The position numbers and the translations under genes are program-made. The notes under the pieces are model-generated. The model made no database searches and was not told the DNA's origin. It was given only the letters and a program-made list of their open reading frames with translations. A stretch of 64,000 nt of DNA from Paenibacillus_S vulneris (GTDB lineage Bacteria; Bacillota; Bacilli; Paenibacillales; NBRC-103111). Every line of letters starts with the position of its first letter. Position 1 is the first letter of the stretch. The DNA lies in contig NZ_BAABJG010000055.1 in assembly GCF_039543185.1 (NCBI RefSeq), positions 1-64,000 of the forward strand, read 5' to 3'. This document shows, piece by piece, positions 1 through 7,278 of the stretch.

Positions 1-113
1 CCTTCTCGTTCAGCTACCACCTTGTAGCTCGATGAGCCTCCCAAATAAGCCATGACTGCCTTCAATTTGAAATCTTCTGTATACGTCTGGAATGTTTGTC
101 CCTTTTTAGCCAT
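1..113 (-). CDS. IS3-family transposase OrfA, N-terminal fragment (runs off left edge)
   Basis: Reading the minus strand from the ATG at 113 gives MAKKGQTFQTYTEDFKLKAV followed by MAYLGGSSSYKVVAERE, with no stop before the window edge. The T-x-D/E-F-K-xx-A-V pattern and the start of a helix-turn-helix are typical of OrfA of IS3/IS150-type elements, the DNA-binding part of the transposase that is joined to OrfB by frameshifting. A GGAGGGGA ribosome site lies 7 nt upstream. The rest of OrfA and the OrfB catalytic gene would lie left of the window, so completeness cannot be judged. An orphan OrfA-like HTH protein is the alternative. Confidence 0.72.
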   Translation of the reverse strand, partial: MAKKGQTFQTYTEDFKLKAVMAYLGGSSSYKVVAERE

Positions 114-119
114 AAAAAA

Positions 120-191
120 ATCCCCTCCAAGTGGCACTTGAACCTCCATGATAACATGAAGGTTTTTTTGAGTGTCTACTTGAAGGGGATA
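120..191 (-). promoter_or_regulatory. Fold-back hairpin over the OrfA ribosome site, followed by a U-run
   Basis: On the minus strand ATCCCCTTCAAGT (near 190) pairs with ACTTGGAGGGGAT (near 121), and inside it AACCTTCATG pairs with CATGGAGGTT, giving one long nested hairpin. Its 3' arm contains the GGAGGGGA ribosome site of OrfA and is followed directly by seven T and the ATG. An RNA that enters from outside the element would fold this way, hiding the ribosome site and forming a terminator-like structure. Fold-back control against read-through is known for IS10 and IS50; its action here is inferred. Confidence 0.6.
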
Positions 192-238
192 ATACCAGAT
201 GTGATGTAAGCTTTTTTATTATGGACTATCGGCACATC

Positions 239-709
239 TTATAGCGCCTCGTGCTCTTGGATATAGCTTAGCAAACGGTCGCAACCCTCGCTAACCATAT
301 CATATACTTCATCAAAGTTCCCCGTATAGTAAGGATCGGGTACATCTTCGACCGAACGGTCAGGGACAAACTCCAGCAGCTTCTTCAGTACCGTCTTGGA
401 GCCGGACGGCATCATCGCCTTGAGGTTGCTCATATTGCTGGAGTCCATGGCAATGATGTAATCGAATCGGCCGAAATCGGCCGGTCCTGTTTGCCGTGCC
501 TGAATTCCGCTATAGTCAATGCGATGCCGGTCCAGTATCCCGCGGGTGCCTTGATGCGGCGGATGACCGACATGCCAGTCTCCCGTTCCGGCCGAGTCCA
601 CCTCGATCTTATGGCCCAAACCGGCCGATTTGACTTTAGCGCGAAAAACAGCCTCCGCCATCGGTGAACGGCATATATTTCCTAAACATACGAACAGAAC
701 GCGAATCAT
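239..709 (-). CDS. Low-molecular-weight protein-tyrosine phosphatase
   Basis: A 156-aa cytoplasmic phosphatase of the LMW-PTP family, which removes phosphate from tyrosine (and in some bacteria arginine) residues. The P-loop C-x5-R-S is at residues 8-15 (CLGNICRS), immediately after the first beta strand. The general-acid DPYY motif is at residues 125-128. The length is normal for the family (about 150-160 aa). The ATG at 709 places the P-loop at the canonical distance from the N-terminus. It ends close to the fragmentary IS element and lies just downstream of ilvE on the same strand with a 16-bp gap, so co-transcription with ilvE is possible. B. subtilis YwlE is a well-known relative, but the neighbours do not prove orthology. 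Confidence 0.93.
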   Translation of the reverse strand: MIRVLFVCLGNICRSPMAEAVFRAKVKSAGLGHKIEVDSAGTGDWHVGHPPHQGTRGILDRHRIDYSGIQARQTGPADFGRFDYIIAMDSSNMSNLKAMMPSGSKTVLKKLLEFVPDRSVEDVPDPYYTGNFDEVYDMVSEGCDRLLSYIQEHEAL

Positions 710-725
710 GGAATGATCCTCCGCT

Positions 726-1817
726 TTAGGATTGAAGTGCTTGCTGCTTCACTTCAAGCATCCAGCCGAACGGATCTTGTACTTTCCCTTGTTGAATGGA
801 AGTCAATGTATCATACAGCTTCTGGGACAGCTCTCCCGTTTGACCGTTATTAATGATCATTTGGTGTCCGTTGTAATACAGGTCGCCGACAGGCGAGATT
901 ACCGCAGCCGTTCCTGTACCGAACGCTTCCTCCAAGGTTCCGTTCTTATGAGCTTCGACGATTTCATCGATGCTGATTTGACGCTCTTCGATAGGAACAT
1001 TCCAATGCTTAAGCAGCTGGATCATCGAATTCCGGGTAATCCCGTCCAAAATACTGCCGCTAAGCTCCGGAGTAACGACCGTGCCGTTAATTTTGAAGAA
1101 CACGTTCATACTGCCCACTTCTTCGATATACTTCTTGTGAACGCCGTCAAGCCATAGTACTTGGGAGTACCCTTTGGCTGTAGCTTCTTCCTGCGCTCTC
1201 AAGCCGCTTGCATAGTTACCTGCAGTCTTCGCATTACCTGTACCGCCTTTTACGGCACGAACATAGTCGGATTCGACATAGATTTTTACCGGATGGATGC
1301 CTTCCGCATAGTAAGCGCCAACCGGAGACATGATGATCATAAATTTATAGTTCAACGACGGGGATACCCCCAAGGTAGCTTGGTCGGCAATGATGAACGG
1401 ACGAATATATAACGAATTGCCTTCCAGAGAAGGAATCCAGTCTTGGTCCACCTGGATAAGCTGCTTCAGCGCTTCGAGGCAAACCTCGCCGTCGATGGCC
1501 GGGATGCTCATGCGTTCGTTGGAACGGTTCAGTCTTTTGAAGTTTTGATCCGGACGGAACAAAAGAATTTTACCGTCGGAGCCTTTATATGCCTTAAGCC
1601 CTTCAAATACGGTCTGGCCGTAATGAAACACTTTTGCAGCAGGGTCCATCATAATAGGCTGATATGGAATGATGCGAGGGTCGTACCAGCCGCGGCCTTC
1701 TTCATAATCCATAATGAACATATGGTCCGTAAAATATTTACCGAAAGGAAGCTTCGCCTCATCCGGCTTTTGCTTTGGTGTTGTTGTACGTTCGATTCTG
1801 ATAGAAACATTCGACAT
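726..1817 (-). CDS. ilvE: Branched-chain amino acid aminotransferase
   Basis: A PLP enzyme of fold type IV that transfers amino groups between glutamate and the keto acids of leucine, isoleucine and valine. It is 363 aa from the chosen ATG and of the long BCAT type. The PLP lysine is K197 in GNAKTAGNYA, and the HYGQTVFEGLKAY and LYIRPF segments are characteristic of the family. An upstream ATG at 1826 is too close to the ribosome site AAGGGG; the ATG at 1817 has nine bases of spacing and is preferred. A LysR regulator starts divergently about 130 bp away with a palindromic site in between, so that regulator may control it. No T-box or leucine-rich leader is visible in the short upstream region. 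Confidence 0.95.
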   Translation of the reverse strand: MSNVSIRIERTTTPKQKPDEAKLPFGKYFTDHMFIMDYEEGRGWYDPRIIPYQPIMMDPAAKVFHYGQTVFEGLKAYKGSDGKILLFRPDQNFKRLNRSNERMSIPAIDGEVCLEALKQLIQVDQDWIPSLEGNSLYIRPFIIADQATLGVSPSLNYKFMIIMSPVGAYYAEGIHPVKIYVESDYVRAVKGGTGNAKTAGNYASGLRAQEEATAKGYSQVLWLDGVHKKYIEEVGSMNVFFKINGTVVTPELSGSILDGITRNSMIQLLKHWNVPIEERQISIDEIVEAHKNGTLEEAFGTGTAAVISPVGDLYYNGHQMIINNGQTGELSQKLYDTLTSIQQGKVQDPFGWMLEVKQQALQS

Positions 1818-1910
1818 AGATAACATCCCCTTACCATAATTATCTTACTTATTAGTTGAATCGTATCACTTGATTAGGTATATTAAAAATATCTGTTTTA
1901 TGGGGTTCCC

Positions 1911-1925
1911 ATACCTATTAGGTAT
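1911..1925. promoter_or_regulatory. Palindromic LysR-type operator candidate
   Basis: ATACCTATTAGGTAT is a perfect dyad (7-bp arms, one central base) that fits the T-N11-A pattern of LysR boxes. A second half-site TAGGTAT is at 1875-1881, 44 bp away (about four helical turns). Both lie between ilvE and the LysR gene, as expected for an autoregulator that also touches the divergent gene. Confidence 0.55.
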
Positions 1926-1947
1926 TGAGAAAGAAAGGAAGAGCTCA

Positions 1948-2856
1948 TTGGATATCCGACAATTACGCTATTTTCTCGCTATCGCCCGCGAAGGCCAAAT
2001 TACCCGCGCCGCCAAGGCTCTGAACATGGAGCAGCCGCCTTTAAGCCGGCAGTTAAAGCTTATGGAGCAGGAGCTCAATGTCACCTTGTTCGACCGAAAT
2101 GGCAATAAGCTGAGTCTGACGCATGCCGGTGAGCTGCTTCAGCGCAAAGCCGAAAGCCTGCTGCAGCAATTCAACGAAACCATTCAAGAGGTCAAAGAGC
2201 TCGAAGAAGGCATGAGCGGCATGCTGGCTATAGGCTCCGTCGTGTCCTGCATATCGCTTATTCCCCCTCGAATCGAGAGGTTTCGCCAGTTAAATCCCCG
2301 GGTCACTTTCAAAATACTGGAGGGGGATCATTATTTGCTGGGCTACCATCTGGAAAAAAGACAGATCGAGCTGGTTGTGGCCCGCTTGCCGTTCGAATCC
2401 GCTTCCGAATCTCAGCCTTATTCCGTCCTGCCGCTTCCTTCAGACCCGTTCGTAACGGTTCTGCCAAGCAGCTGGTGTACGGACCCCGGCAAAGATTCGA
2501 TGGACATGCTTGAGCTGGCCAATTATCCCTTCCTGACGCTCAAAACGGATAAAACGACCGGCTTGCACGAGAAAGTAATGAATGAGTGCCGCCGTCACGG
2601 CTTCGAGCCCACCGTCATATGCGAATGCTCCAGCGTAGCCATCATTATGGCGCTTGTCGAAGCAGGCATCGGAGCTACGGTATTCCCGAAATCGGTCATG
2701 GCGTCCTTCCCGCTTCCCAATGTCAAGGTTCTGACCATCCGGGATGCGGCGTTTCAATCGGATGTCGGCTTATTATGGCTGAAGGACCGCTATTTGTCTA
2801 AAACCGCCCAGCGTTTCATCGACATTTTCTCGGACAATCAGCCGCAGGAGGATTAA
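1948..2856 (+). CDS. LysR-family transcriptional regulator
   Basis: A 302-aa DNA-binding regulator. The N-terminal winged helix-turn-helix begins with DIRQLRYFLAIAREG and continues through ITRAAKALN and PPLSRQLKLMEQEL. The substrate-binding-like effector domain covers roughly residues 90-295. The TTG at 1948 is chosen because GAAAGGAAG lies at normal spacing and the protein then starts exactly at the family's usual first residue; an ATG-type start at 1870 would add 26 unrelated residues. It is divergent from ilvE, with a T-N11-A dyad between them. Its stop codon overlaps the stop of the convergent YnfA-like gene by four bases. The inducer is unknown. BsdA- or YvbU-like regulators are similar in architecture. 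Confidence 0.93.
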   Translation: MDIRQLRYFLAIAREGQITRAAKALNMEQPPLSRQLKLMEQELNVTLFDRNGNKLSLTHAGELLQRKAESLLQQFNETIQEVKELEEGMSGMLAIGSVVSCISLIPPRIERFRQLNPRVTFKILEGDHYLLGYHLEKRQIELVVARLPFESASESQPYSVLPLPSDPFVTVLPSSWCTDPGKDSMDMLELANYPFLTLKTDKTTGLHEKVMNECRRHGFEPTVICECSSVAIIMALVEAGIGATVFPKSVMASFPLPNVKVLTIRDAAFQSDVGLLWLKDRYLSKTAQRFIDIFSDNQPQED

Positions 2857-3179
2857 CCCCTTGGAGCCCACAGCATAATAGATACCCCGACGATGCAGAC
2901 GGCTGCGCCGATCCAGTCGTATAGATCGGGGATTTTTTTATCGACCATCCATCCCCATAACACCGCCATAACGACAAAGACGCCACCGTAAGCGGCATAT
3001 ACACGTCCAAAGCTGGGAAAGCTTTGAAGGGTCGGCAGGATTCCGTACACAACCAGAATCAGGCTTCCGGCGATTCCGTAACTAAGCGGCCTGGATTCGC
3101 GAAGCCAGAGCCATACCAGGTAACCCCCTCCGATTTCGGCCAACCCGGCAAGAACAAATAAGACGATGGCAAACATCAT
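2853..3179 (-). CDS. YnfA/UPF0060-family small membrane protein
   Basis: A 108-aa inner-membrane protein with four predicted hydrophobic helices (about residues 3-25, 32-50, 59-80 and 88-105). The sequence shows UPF0060 signatures: GLAEIGGGYLVWLW near the start, GRVYAAYGGVFV in the third helix and DWIGAAVCIVGVSIM near the end. The family is distantly related to small multidrug resistance transporters, but its substrate is not established. Two adjacent ATG codons (3179 and 3176) are possible starts. The C-terminus overlaps the convergent LysR gene by 4 bp, so there is no room for a terminator between them. Confidence 0.9.
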   Translation of the reverse strand: MMFAIVLFVLAGLAEIGGGYLVWLWLRESRPLSYGIAGSLILVVYGILPTLQSFPSFGRVYAAYGGVFVVMAVLWGWMVDKKIPDLYDWIGAAVCIVGVSIMLWAPRG

Positions 3180-3304
3180 GACTCTACTCCTTATTATGCA
3201 TTCTATCTCATTTTGGTCATCACTTGTATTTCGCCAGCAAGGCTTATCTCCAAGTATAAAAGCTGCTGATTTGCCTACTCTAGGTACAGGAAGGAGGATG
3301 ACAA

Positions 3305-3490
3305 GTGAATAATGAGCAGCTTCAGAAGCTCGAGCATGAATTCGACCGAAAGCTGACGGAAGGCGAGGCTGAAGAAATCAAGCACGCCCCTATCACGCGT
3401 ACAGAGATTGAAAACCCGGATGCGCTTCCCATTGAAAACATTACGACCAGCGCAGCTCTTGGACTAATGCCTCAGGAGCATAGATACTGA
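3305..3490 (+). CDS. Small acidic hypothetical protein
   Basis: A 61-aa hydrophilic protein starting at GTG 3305, with a strong ribosome site GGAAGGAGG eight bases upstream. It is rich in Glu (LEHEFDRKLTEGEAEEIKHA) and ends with LGLMPQEHRY. It has no signal peptide, membrane segment or recognised domain. The good ribosome site and its resemblance in style to the small proteins at 6945 and 7115 suggest a real gene. Function unknown. Confidence 0.65.
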   Translation: MNNEQLQKLEHEFDRKLTEGEAEEIKHAPITRTEIENPDALPIENITTSAALGLMPQEHRY

Positions 3491-3640
3491 CTTTCGCCAA
3501 AGGCGCTATATATTTATTTTACACCATGATTCGACATCTTGCCTATGAAAATAACGATCTTCTATGTATTTTTCAAGCGATCCGAGCTGCCGTTTCACAT
3601 CCGATGATCTCGGTACGCTGCCAAGTCTAGTGAAAATAAA

Positions 3641-3678
3641 AAAGCTGCCCGATAATAACTATCATCGGGGCAGCTTTT
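3641..3678 (-). terminator. Rho-independent terminator of dps
   Basis: AAAGCTGCCC.GAT pairs with ATC.GGGGCAGCTTT around a short loop; on the minus strand the stem is followed by TTTTTTATTTT. It lies 30 bp after the dps stop. The remaining 150 bp back to the small gene at 3490 shows no feature I can support. Confidence 0.85.
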
Positions 3679-3707
3679 GACTGCTTGGAAAGCAAGCTTC
3701 GGCTGAG

Positions 3708-4148
3708 TTACTTGCCAAGGAAGGAGTTCAGCATCCATACGTGCTTCTCCAGTCCGGCATGAATGCCCAACAGCAGATCTCCTGTTGTTTCATCCTGCTG
3801 CTCTGACGCAGCCTTCATACCGGCCTTCAGCTCCTCAATCAGGACACGGAAGTCCTGAACAAGCTTCTCTACCATTTGTTCCGCATCCTCTCCCCCTTCG
3901 GCATCCTGGACAGAGGCTAATTTCAATGCGCCTTGGAGCGTCGCCACCGGGCTGCCTCCGAGTGACAGCAGCCGTTCAGCCAATACATCGATATGCAGAG
4001 CAGCTTCCGTATACAGCTCCTCAAACTTGGTATGGAGCGTAAAGAATTGATGGCCTTTTACATACCAATGAAAGTTATGCAGCTTGATATGCAGCACAGT
4101 CCAGTTAGCAATTTGACGGTTTAAGATCTCGTTCAGGTTCGTACTCAT
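3708..4148 (-). CDS. dps: Dps-family ferritin-like DNA-protection protein
   Basis: A 146-aa four-helix-bundle mini-ferritin that forms a 12-subunit shell, oxidises Fe(II) with peroxide and stores iron. All five ferroxidase positions of Dps fit the family spacing: H27, H39, E43, D54 and E58 (H-x11-H-x3-E-x10-D-x3-E), with the signature LHNFHWYVKG. Length and start are standard; AGGAGGG precedes the ATG. It follows trxB with only 21 bp between, and the pair is closed by a terminator, so thioredoxin reductase and Dps are probably expressed together under oxidative stress. No PerR box could be identified by eye. Confidence 0.95.
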   Translation of the reverse strand: MSTNLNEILNRQIANWTVLHIKLHNFHWYVKGHQFFTLHTKFEELYTEAALHIDVLAERLLSLGGSPVATLQGALKLASVQDAEGGEDAEQMVEKLVQDFRVLIEELKAGMKAASEQQDETTGDLLLGIHAGLEKHVWMLNSFLGK

Positions 4149-4169
4149 GATGATATCCCTCCTAAATGA

Positions 4170-5117
4170 TTAATGTTGTACGGCTTGAAGTCCGGACTCT
4201 GCGTTCTCCAAAAAACGTTCGCAATCCAGGGCTGCCATACATCCTGTCCCTGCCGCGCTTATAGCTTGGCGGTAGCGGCTGTCTTGTACGTCTCCGCAGG
4301 CAAATACGCCTGGAATGTTCGTCTCGGTTGTGCCTGGCTTCACCAGCAAATAACCATGATCATCCATAGTCAGCTGACCATCGAGGAACTTGGTATTCGG
4401 TGTGTGGCCGATGGCAATGAAGATCCCGTTCGTCTCGATAATTTCCTCTAAGCCTGTCTCGTTATTTCTGACCTTCAGACCCGTTACCCCTTGCTCTCCA
4501 CTAACGACTTCCAATGGGGTCCGGTTTAGGCTCCAGCTGATTTTAGGGTTTTGTTTGGCGCGGTCCTGCATAATTTTCGATGCGCGCAGCTCGTTCCGAC
4601 GATTAACCACGATCACTTCCGATGCGAATCGGGTCAGGAAGTTCGCCTCTTCCATCGCGGAATCTCCGCCGCCGACCACGATGATTTTTTTATTGCGGAA
4701 GAAAAAGCCGTCACAGGTTGCGCAGGTGCTGACACCGCGGCCGACATTATCTCTCTCGCCCGGAATGCCCAAATATTTGGCGGAAGCCCCGGTTGATACA
4801 ATAACCGACTCGGCTTGAATTTCCCCCATGCCTTCCACCCAAAGGGTGAACGGACGTTTGGAGAAATCGACTTTGTTTACCCAGCCGGTTTTGAATTGAG
4901 CGCCAAATCGTTCTGCCTGCTTACGCATATTCGCCATCAATTCCGGTCCCATGATTCCTTCAGGAAATCCCGGGAAGTTCTCGACCTCTGTCGTCGTCGT
5001 TAATTGACCGCCTGGCTCCGGTCCTTCGATCACCAACGGGTTCAGATTGGCTCTTGCCAAATAGATTGCAGAAGTTAATCCCCCTGGGCCTGTTCCAATT
5101 ATCACTGTTTTGTACAT
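4170..5117 (-). CDS. trxB: Thioredoxin reductase
   Basis: A 315-aa FAD/NADPH flavoenzyme that reduces thioredoxin. The FAD-binding GTGPGG is at residues 8-13. The redox-active CATC disulfide is C132/C135, followed by DGFFF. The NADPH-binding GGGDSAMEE is at about 149-157, and GVFACGDV near the C-terminus is the second FAD contact. The ATG at 5117 has a perfect AAGGAGG and starts exactly at MYKTVIIG; the longer open frame upstream to 5195 is not needed. It is probably the first gene of a trxB-dps operon. The intergenic DNA upstream contains repeated TTTCATGAAGA elements. Confidence 0.96.
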   Translation of the reverse strand: MYKTVIIGTGPGGLTSAIYLARANLNPLVIEGPEPGGQLTTTTEVENFPGFPEGIMGPELMANMRKQAERFGAQFKTGWVNKVDFSKRPFTLWVEGMGEIQAESVIVSTGASAKYLGIPGERDNVGRGVSTCATCDGFFFRNKKIIVVGGGDSAMEEANFLTRFASEVIVVNRRNELRASKIMQDRAKQNPKISWSLNRTPLEVVSGEQGVTGLKVRNNETGLEEIIETNGIFIAIGHTPNTKFLDGQLTMDDHGYLLVKPGTTETNIPGVFACGDVQDSRYRQAISAAGTGCMAALDCERFLENAESGLQAVQH

Positions 5118-5208
5118 AAAGAGCGCCTCCTTAAGCTGTTCTTTGTTTATATTTAAACTATGTCTAAAATTGATTTGGTAAATGTATCTTAACACTCTGC
5201 TGAGTAAG

Positions 5209-5252
5209 TTTCATGAAGATCTGATGAAGACACTATGAATATTTCATGAAGA
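5209..5252. repeat. Two TTTCATGAAGA repeats upstream of trxB
   Basis: The 11-mer TTTCATGAAGA occurs at 5209-5219 and 5242-5252, exactly 33 bp apart (three helical turns). The partial copy TGATGAAGA lies between them at 5222-5230. The core TTCATGAA is itself an 8-bp palindrome. Same-face spacing suggests a binding site for a regulator of trxB-dps; the regulator is unknown. Confidence 0.45.
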
Positions 5253-5323
5253 GATTTCCAGAAGGATTCCAGATCCATTTTCATAAAAAAAAGGTGAGCA
5301 TTAGACTTGCGTAAAAAATAAAA

Positions 5324-5347
5324 AACCGTACCTTGTAAGATACGGTT
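5324..5347 (-). terminator. Terminator of the EamA transporter gene
   Basis: On the minus strand AACCGTA pairs with TACGGTT around a ten-base loop, followed by TTTTTATTTTTT. It lies 12 bp after the stop of the transporter gene. Confidence 0.85.
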
Positions 5348-5359
5348 GAAGTATTCCTG

Positions 5360-6355
5360 TTAAGATCGTTCTCTCGCCAGCTTCGGCTGCACCGGCACGT
5401 TGGATTCCAGTCCATCCTGCTGCCGGGACAGCTGAAACAGCATGAACCAGATGAGCACGAAGCCTGCGATTTGTGCCATTGTAATGGCTTGATGAAAGAC
5501 GAGCCAGTTGACAAAAACGCCGATAGCCGGGAAAAACAGCTCTGCCAATGTCGCAAAAGATGCCTTCGTATTGGATAACCCCCGATAATACAGCAGTAGG
5601 CTGAACAAACCGGGCAAGAAGGCTTGCAGCACCAGGTTAATCGATACGCCCGCCCAATCGCCGGCCTGAGTCGGGAAGTGCCATGCTTCTCCGCCTAACC
5701 AGGTTGTGAAGAACAGCAGCGGCAGCGCAAGAATGAACCGAAGTGCAGTTACTGATTCGAATGGCAGCTTATCCAGCAGCAGCCGTCCCATGACGGTCGA
5801 GCCGCCCCATAATGCAGCTGCTCCTATAGATAGCAGGCCTCCTACGACCCCGAATTCCGATAGTCCATTGAACGGAAACGATACACCGAAGGTTAGCAGA
5901 TAGGTTCCCACAAGAGCCATCACAATAAAGATGGAGAACTTCGCGGGCAATTTCTCCTTCAAGATCCATCTAGCCATCAGAATTGCGAATAACGGCTGAA
6001 GCTTCTGCAACAGCAGGACACCGTTCAGGTTGCCATGAGCAAAAGCGGAGGTAAACATGATCGTTGCAATGGCGGAACCGCCCCAAGAGATAAATATAAG
6101 CGCGACAATGTGCTTGAGTGTCAAGCCATGGATTTTGCTTCGATATATCCATAACACCGGTACGGAATATAAAAGCAGGATGAGATGCTCCATTAATACG
6201 ATTTGCGATGATGTGAAAAATTTCAGAAGCAATATTCGGAACAAGGGGTCTACTCCCCATAAAGCGGCTCCTAGCGCTACGAGCCATACCCCGCTCCGGC
6301 TGCCAGGCTTAGATCGTTCCGGACTTTCCGGTGATGCTGTCAATGTGTGTTCCAT
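5360..6355 (-). CDS. EamA/DMT-superfamily transporter under FMN riboswitch control (putative flavin transporter)
   Basis: A 331-aa membrane protein with about ten hydrophobic helices arranged as two EamA repeats (about residues 25-155 and 165-305), the usual drug/metabolite transporter architecture. The ATG at 6355 has AGGAGG eight bases upstream; the ATG at 6361 is too close. The leader carries a full FMN riboswitch (6505-6655) and a terminator (6403-6432) placed between the aptamer and the ribosome site. This makes transcription depend on low FMN, and therefore suggests riboflavin or flavin uptake. Riboswitch-controlled DMT proteins (RibN, ImpX) are known in other bacteria; whether this protein is orthologous to either cannot be told here. 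Substrate assignment is inference from the riboswitch. Confidence 0.9.
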   Translation of the reverse strand: MEHTLTASPESPERSKPGSRSGVWLVALGAALWGVDPLFRILLLKFFTSSQIVLMEHLILLLYSVPVLWIYRSKIHGLTLKHIVALIFISWGGSAIATIMFTSAFAHGNLNGVLLLQKLQPLFAILMARWILKEKLPAKFSIFIVMALVGTYLLTFGVSFPFNGLSEFGVVGGLLSIGAAALWGGSTVMGRLLLDKLPFESVTALRFILALPLLFFTTWLGGEAWHFPTQAGDWAGVSINLVLQAFLPGLFSLLLYYRGLSNTKASFATLAELFFPAIGVFVNWLVFHQAITMAQIAGFVLIWFMLFQLSRQQDGLESNVPVQPKLARERS

Positions 6356-6402
6356 CCCCATAACCTCCTGTTATTATAAAAGGAAGCTTCGAAAGAAAGA
6401 CA

Positions 6403-6432
6403 GCCCCGTTATCAGCAATGTGACAACGGGGC
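6403..6432 (-). terminator. Expression-platform terminator of the FMN riboswitch
   Basis: GCCCCGTT (6403-6410) pairs with AACGGGGC (6425-6432). On the minus strand the stem is followed by TGTCTTTCTTTC. It lies between the aptamer and the transporter start, where a ligand-controlled terminator is expected. Confidence 0.75.
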
Positions 6433-6504
6433 GTACTTAAACAGGCATGGATCTGGAAAAATTTTCATACGAAAATAAACGTACCAGAAATACACGCTTG
6501 TTCT

Positions 6505-6655
6505 GACCTTCTCCCATCCGGACTGTACCGTCGGCTTTGGAATTTCACCAAATCAGTCGTTAATTGCCAATTTAAGCAGATTAACGAGTCGCGGGCTGCA
6601 GGCAATAATCTTGCCTTTCACCGCCGGTTGGGAATTTCACCCTACCCCGAAGATC
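6505..6655 (-). ncRNA. FMN riboswitch (RFN element)
   Basis: The minus strand carries the conserved RFN blocks in order: ATCTTCGGGGTAGGGTGAAA, TTCCCAACCGGCGG, CCCGCGACTCG, TGGTGAAATTCC and AGTCCGGATGGGAGAAGG. The closing stem P1 is GATCTTC (6649-6655) with GAAGGTC (6505-6511). One internal stem is extended (CTCGTTAAT with ATTAACGA). FMN binding is expected to favour the downstream terminator and shut off the EamA transporter gene. No riboflavin biosynthesis gene follows, so this is a transporter-only regulon member. Confidence 0.95.
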
Positions 6656-6773
6656 GACCAATATTCTATTTTTTCCATTCCTCATATGTCTTATGGTGCT
6701 TCATTAATCAACACGGTTCAGGCAAAAGAGGCTTTGTATTACAAATTGGGTCGATACGAACTTCCTTAAACGA

Positions 6774-6803
6774 ATTATATAGCAACTATATAAATAAAAG
6801 CAA
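6774..6803 (-). promoter_or_regulatory. Candidate promoter of the FMN-riboswitch transcript
   Basis: On the minus strand TTGCTT (6798-6803) and TATAAT (6774-6779) are separated by 18 bp, about 120 bp before the aptamer. The rest of 6656-6944 has no supported gene; the open frame there on the plus strand overlaps the riboswitch and has no ribosome site. Confidence 0.5.
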
Positions 6804-6944
6804 TACCCTAATAAAGATTGCCGTGTCCTTTGTCCTCCTAGCTGAACTCATCCCTCAGAGCCTATCGCTCGATGCCCCGGAATAATCAAGAGCACCGATG
6901 CAGATTCTAAGAAAGCAGGAGCAATAATGAAAACGGAGGAAGCT

Positions 6945-7097
6945 ATGGACAACAATCGACAAGACGACCTGATTGAAAAAGAAATCGAAGCCACCGACAC
7001 GGGATCAGTTCCGGAAGGTGTGAAGCCCTACGTCGACATCATTGGAGATGAGAAGATGGATGCGTTCGGTAATCCGGCATCCAATTTTGAGCGATAA
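6945..7097 (+). CDS. Small hydrophilic hypothetical protein (50 aa)
   Basis: Starts at ATG 6945 after the strong site CGGAGGA. It encodes 50 residues, beginning MDNNRQDDLIEKEIEATD and ending NPASNFER. It is acidic and has no membrane segment or recognised domain. The next gene begins 17 bp later behind its own GGAGG, so the two small genes form a bicistronic unit closed by the terminator at 7279. Function unknown. Confidence 0.65.
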   Translation: MDNNRQDDLIEKEIEATDTGSVPEGVKPYVDIIGDEKMDAFGNPASNFER

Positions 7098-7114
7098 CAA
7101 GGAGGACTCTTTCG

Positions 7115-7270
7115 TTGGATAAAGAGCAAGCAAGAAAACAAGTGCGGGCCATCTCTGATGCTACCGATGTGTTGAATACCCCGGAAGAGCTTGAAGCCTA
7201 CAACCAGCTTATCGAGGAATCGGAGAGGACTACGCCTGAAACCTGCAGAGCTAGTCTCGACGGCAACTGA
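7115..7270 (+). CDS. Small acidic hypothetical protein (51 aa, TTG start)
   Basis: AAGGAGGA sits nine to ten bases before TTG 7115. The product starts MDKEQARKQVRAISDATDVL, contains TPEELEAYNQLIEESER and ends SLDGN. It is charged, probably helical and has no export signal. It is the second gene of the unit with the 50-aa protein and is followed directly by a terminator. Function unknown. Confidence 0.65.
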   Translation: MDKEQARKQVRAISDATDVLNTPEELEAYNQLIEESERTTPETCRASLDGN

Positions 7271-7278
7271 TAACCTTC

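Larger units (their letters stand above)
1..195 (-). mobile_element. End of an IS3-like insertion sequence
   Basis: The element is inferred from the OrfA fragment and from the long inverted structure in its leader. The outer boundary is probably near 188-195, where the minus strand reads TATTATCCCCTTCAAGTAG. The other terminal repeat and the target duplication are outside the window, so the boundary is approximate. Confidence 0.5.

Noticed and set aside
732..1823. Three plus-strand frames opposite ilvE
   Set aside because: They lie fully antisense to a well-supported gene, have no ribosome sites and show low-complexity shadow composition.
6628..6885. 85-aa plus-strand frame
   Set aside because: Overlaps the FMN riboswitch and its promoter on the other strand, has no ribosome site and no protein-like pattern.
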